Assembly (NCBI RefSeq): GCF_030272705.1
Contig: NZ_JARFYM010000002.1
Span: 124,001 to 188,000, forward strand
Source: Rhizobium mayense
GTDB lineage: Bacteria > Pseudomonadota > Alphaproteobacteria > Rhizobiales > Rhizobiaceae
Reading direction: 5' to 3'
DNA length: 64,000 nucleotides
Shown here: positions 63,533 to 64,000 of the stretch, one piece after another
Numbering within the stretch: position 1 is the stretch's first letter
Layout of the letters: every line of letters begins with the position of its first letter
Notes under the pieces: model-generated
What the model saw: only the letters and a program-made list of their open reading frames with translations
What the model was told of the DNA's origin: nothing
Databases searched by the model: none
Made by a program: the position numbers and the translations under genes

Positions 63533-64000
63533 TTACGCACCCTGTTTTCGCAATGAATTCCCCCTTTCAGGTACGAAACCGCTGACCAGATCCTTCCATT
63601 TGCCGAGGCGCGGCGCCGTTTCCGGAAGGATAGCGGTCGCAATGATCGTGATCACGCAGCCGCCTGCGATGAAGGCCGCAAGAGCCCATGGGGCGCCATG
63701 GCCGACTTCCAGCAGCCATCCCGCCGCCAGCGTGCCGACGGAGCCGATGAGTGCACCGATCTGTTGAACGAAGGAGACGCCGCTGGCGCGAACCGATGTC
63801 GGAAAGAACTCGGAATAGAAGGCGGCCTGTGGCGCGTACATTGCGCTATGGCCAATGGCGAGCGCGGCCGTGAGGGCGATCCAGATGAGATCGTCGGCCC
63901 GGTAAAAGACGAAGGCAAAAGCCGGGAATGTAGCCAGCAGAACAGAGGCGGCGCCAAGAATATAGACCGGCCGCCGGCCGATCCTGTCGGACAGCGCGCC
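63533..64000 (-). CDS. MFS metabolite:proton symporter (MHS family), 5' part outside window
   Basis: The C-terminal 155 residues are present and the frame continues to the right edge (the first visible codons read GALSDRIGRRPVYILGAA). The text is close to the symporter at 25184-26545 throughout: both have the SDRIGR loop, LTAALAIGHSAMY, SGVSF, QQIGALIGSVGTLAAGWLL and LPETAPRLG. It is thus a paralogue, with a similar hydroxy-acid or related organic-acid substrate likely. The tail after WKDLVSG differs. Confidence 0.9.
   Translation of the reverse strand, partial: GALSDRIGRRPVYILGAASVLLATFPAFAFVFYRADDLIWIALTAALAIGHSAMYAPQAAFYSEFFPTSVRASGVSFVQQIGALIGSVGTLAAGWLLEVGHGAPWALAAFIAGGCVITIIATAILPETAPRLGKWKDLVSGFVPERGNSLRKQGA

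Overview
The window looks like a stretch of a Rhizobium/Agrobacterium-group genome (alphaproteobacterium, high GC). The support is a Rhizobiales-type porin, a NadQ-type NAD regulator beside nadABC, rhizobial mosaic palindromes, and a very dense set of ABC importers, each with its own regulator and a few catabolic genes. No tRNA, rRNA, CRISPR, prophage or insertion sequence was seen. The replicon (chromosome or chromid) cannot be told from the sequence.

Layout. 1-4.9 kb: 5' part of a Tat-exported NMT1-like binding protein, divergent from a guanine deaminase; a lytic transglycosylase; a 58-base perfect palindrome; a GntR regulator; a flavin reductase-like protein. 5.0-16.8 kb: a peptidoglycan-recycling island on the minus strand (MurA paralogue, BadF/GlcNAc-type kinase, MurQ, an oligopeptide-type ABC importer with fused ATPase, a cytosolic beta-lactamase-fold hydrolase, AnmK) headed by a divergent RpiR/MurR regulator. 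Two matching operator-promoter units lie in front of murA and murQ. 17.1-20.6 kb: porin, Rrf2 regulator, HCCA-isomerase-like protein, and a frameshifted SDR. 20.6-25.0 kb: nadC, nadB, nadA and nadQ, with a paired palindromic operator in the nadA promoter. 25.2-33.5 kb: a sugar-acid module (MHS-family symporter, SMP-30 lactonase, GntR, NitT/TauT-type ABC importer, arabonate-type dehydratase, RraA-like protein); both transcription units carry the same 29-base promoter-proximal sequence.

33.6-43.0 kb: a second family-5 ABC importer whose operon also encodes an SDR, a cytosolic polysaccharide deacetylase-fold amidase and a gamma-glutamyltransferase, with a GntR gene at the head. 43.3-48.5 kb: an aspartoacylase-like hydrolase, then a complete nickel-pincer operon larA-larC-larE-larB. 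48.5-55.8 kb: LacI regulator, a third family-5 ABC importer and a glycerophosphodiester phosphodiesterase, in an arrangement resembling agrocinopine (acc) operons. 56.1-62.3 kb: a GlcG/HbpS-like protein, then a polar amino-acid ABC importer with RidA and a SelA-like PLP enzyme, divergent from an IclR regulator with a double palindromic site. 62.3-64 kb: a DUF922 protein, RecX, and the 3' end of a second MHS symporter that is a close paralogue of the one at 25 kb.

The recurring theme is import plus first catabolic steps under a dedicated regulator. The most distinctive parts are the recycling island with its own MurA and identically spaced operator-promoter units, the acc-like phosphodiester operon, and the RidA/SelA-like/amino-acid importer module. 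All functions are read from sequence motifs and context; no database search was possible.
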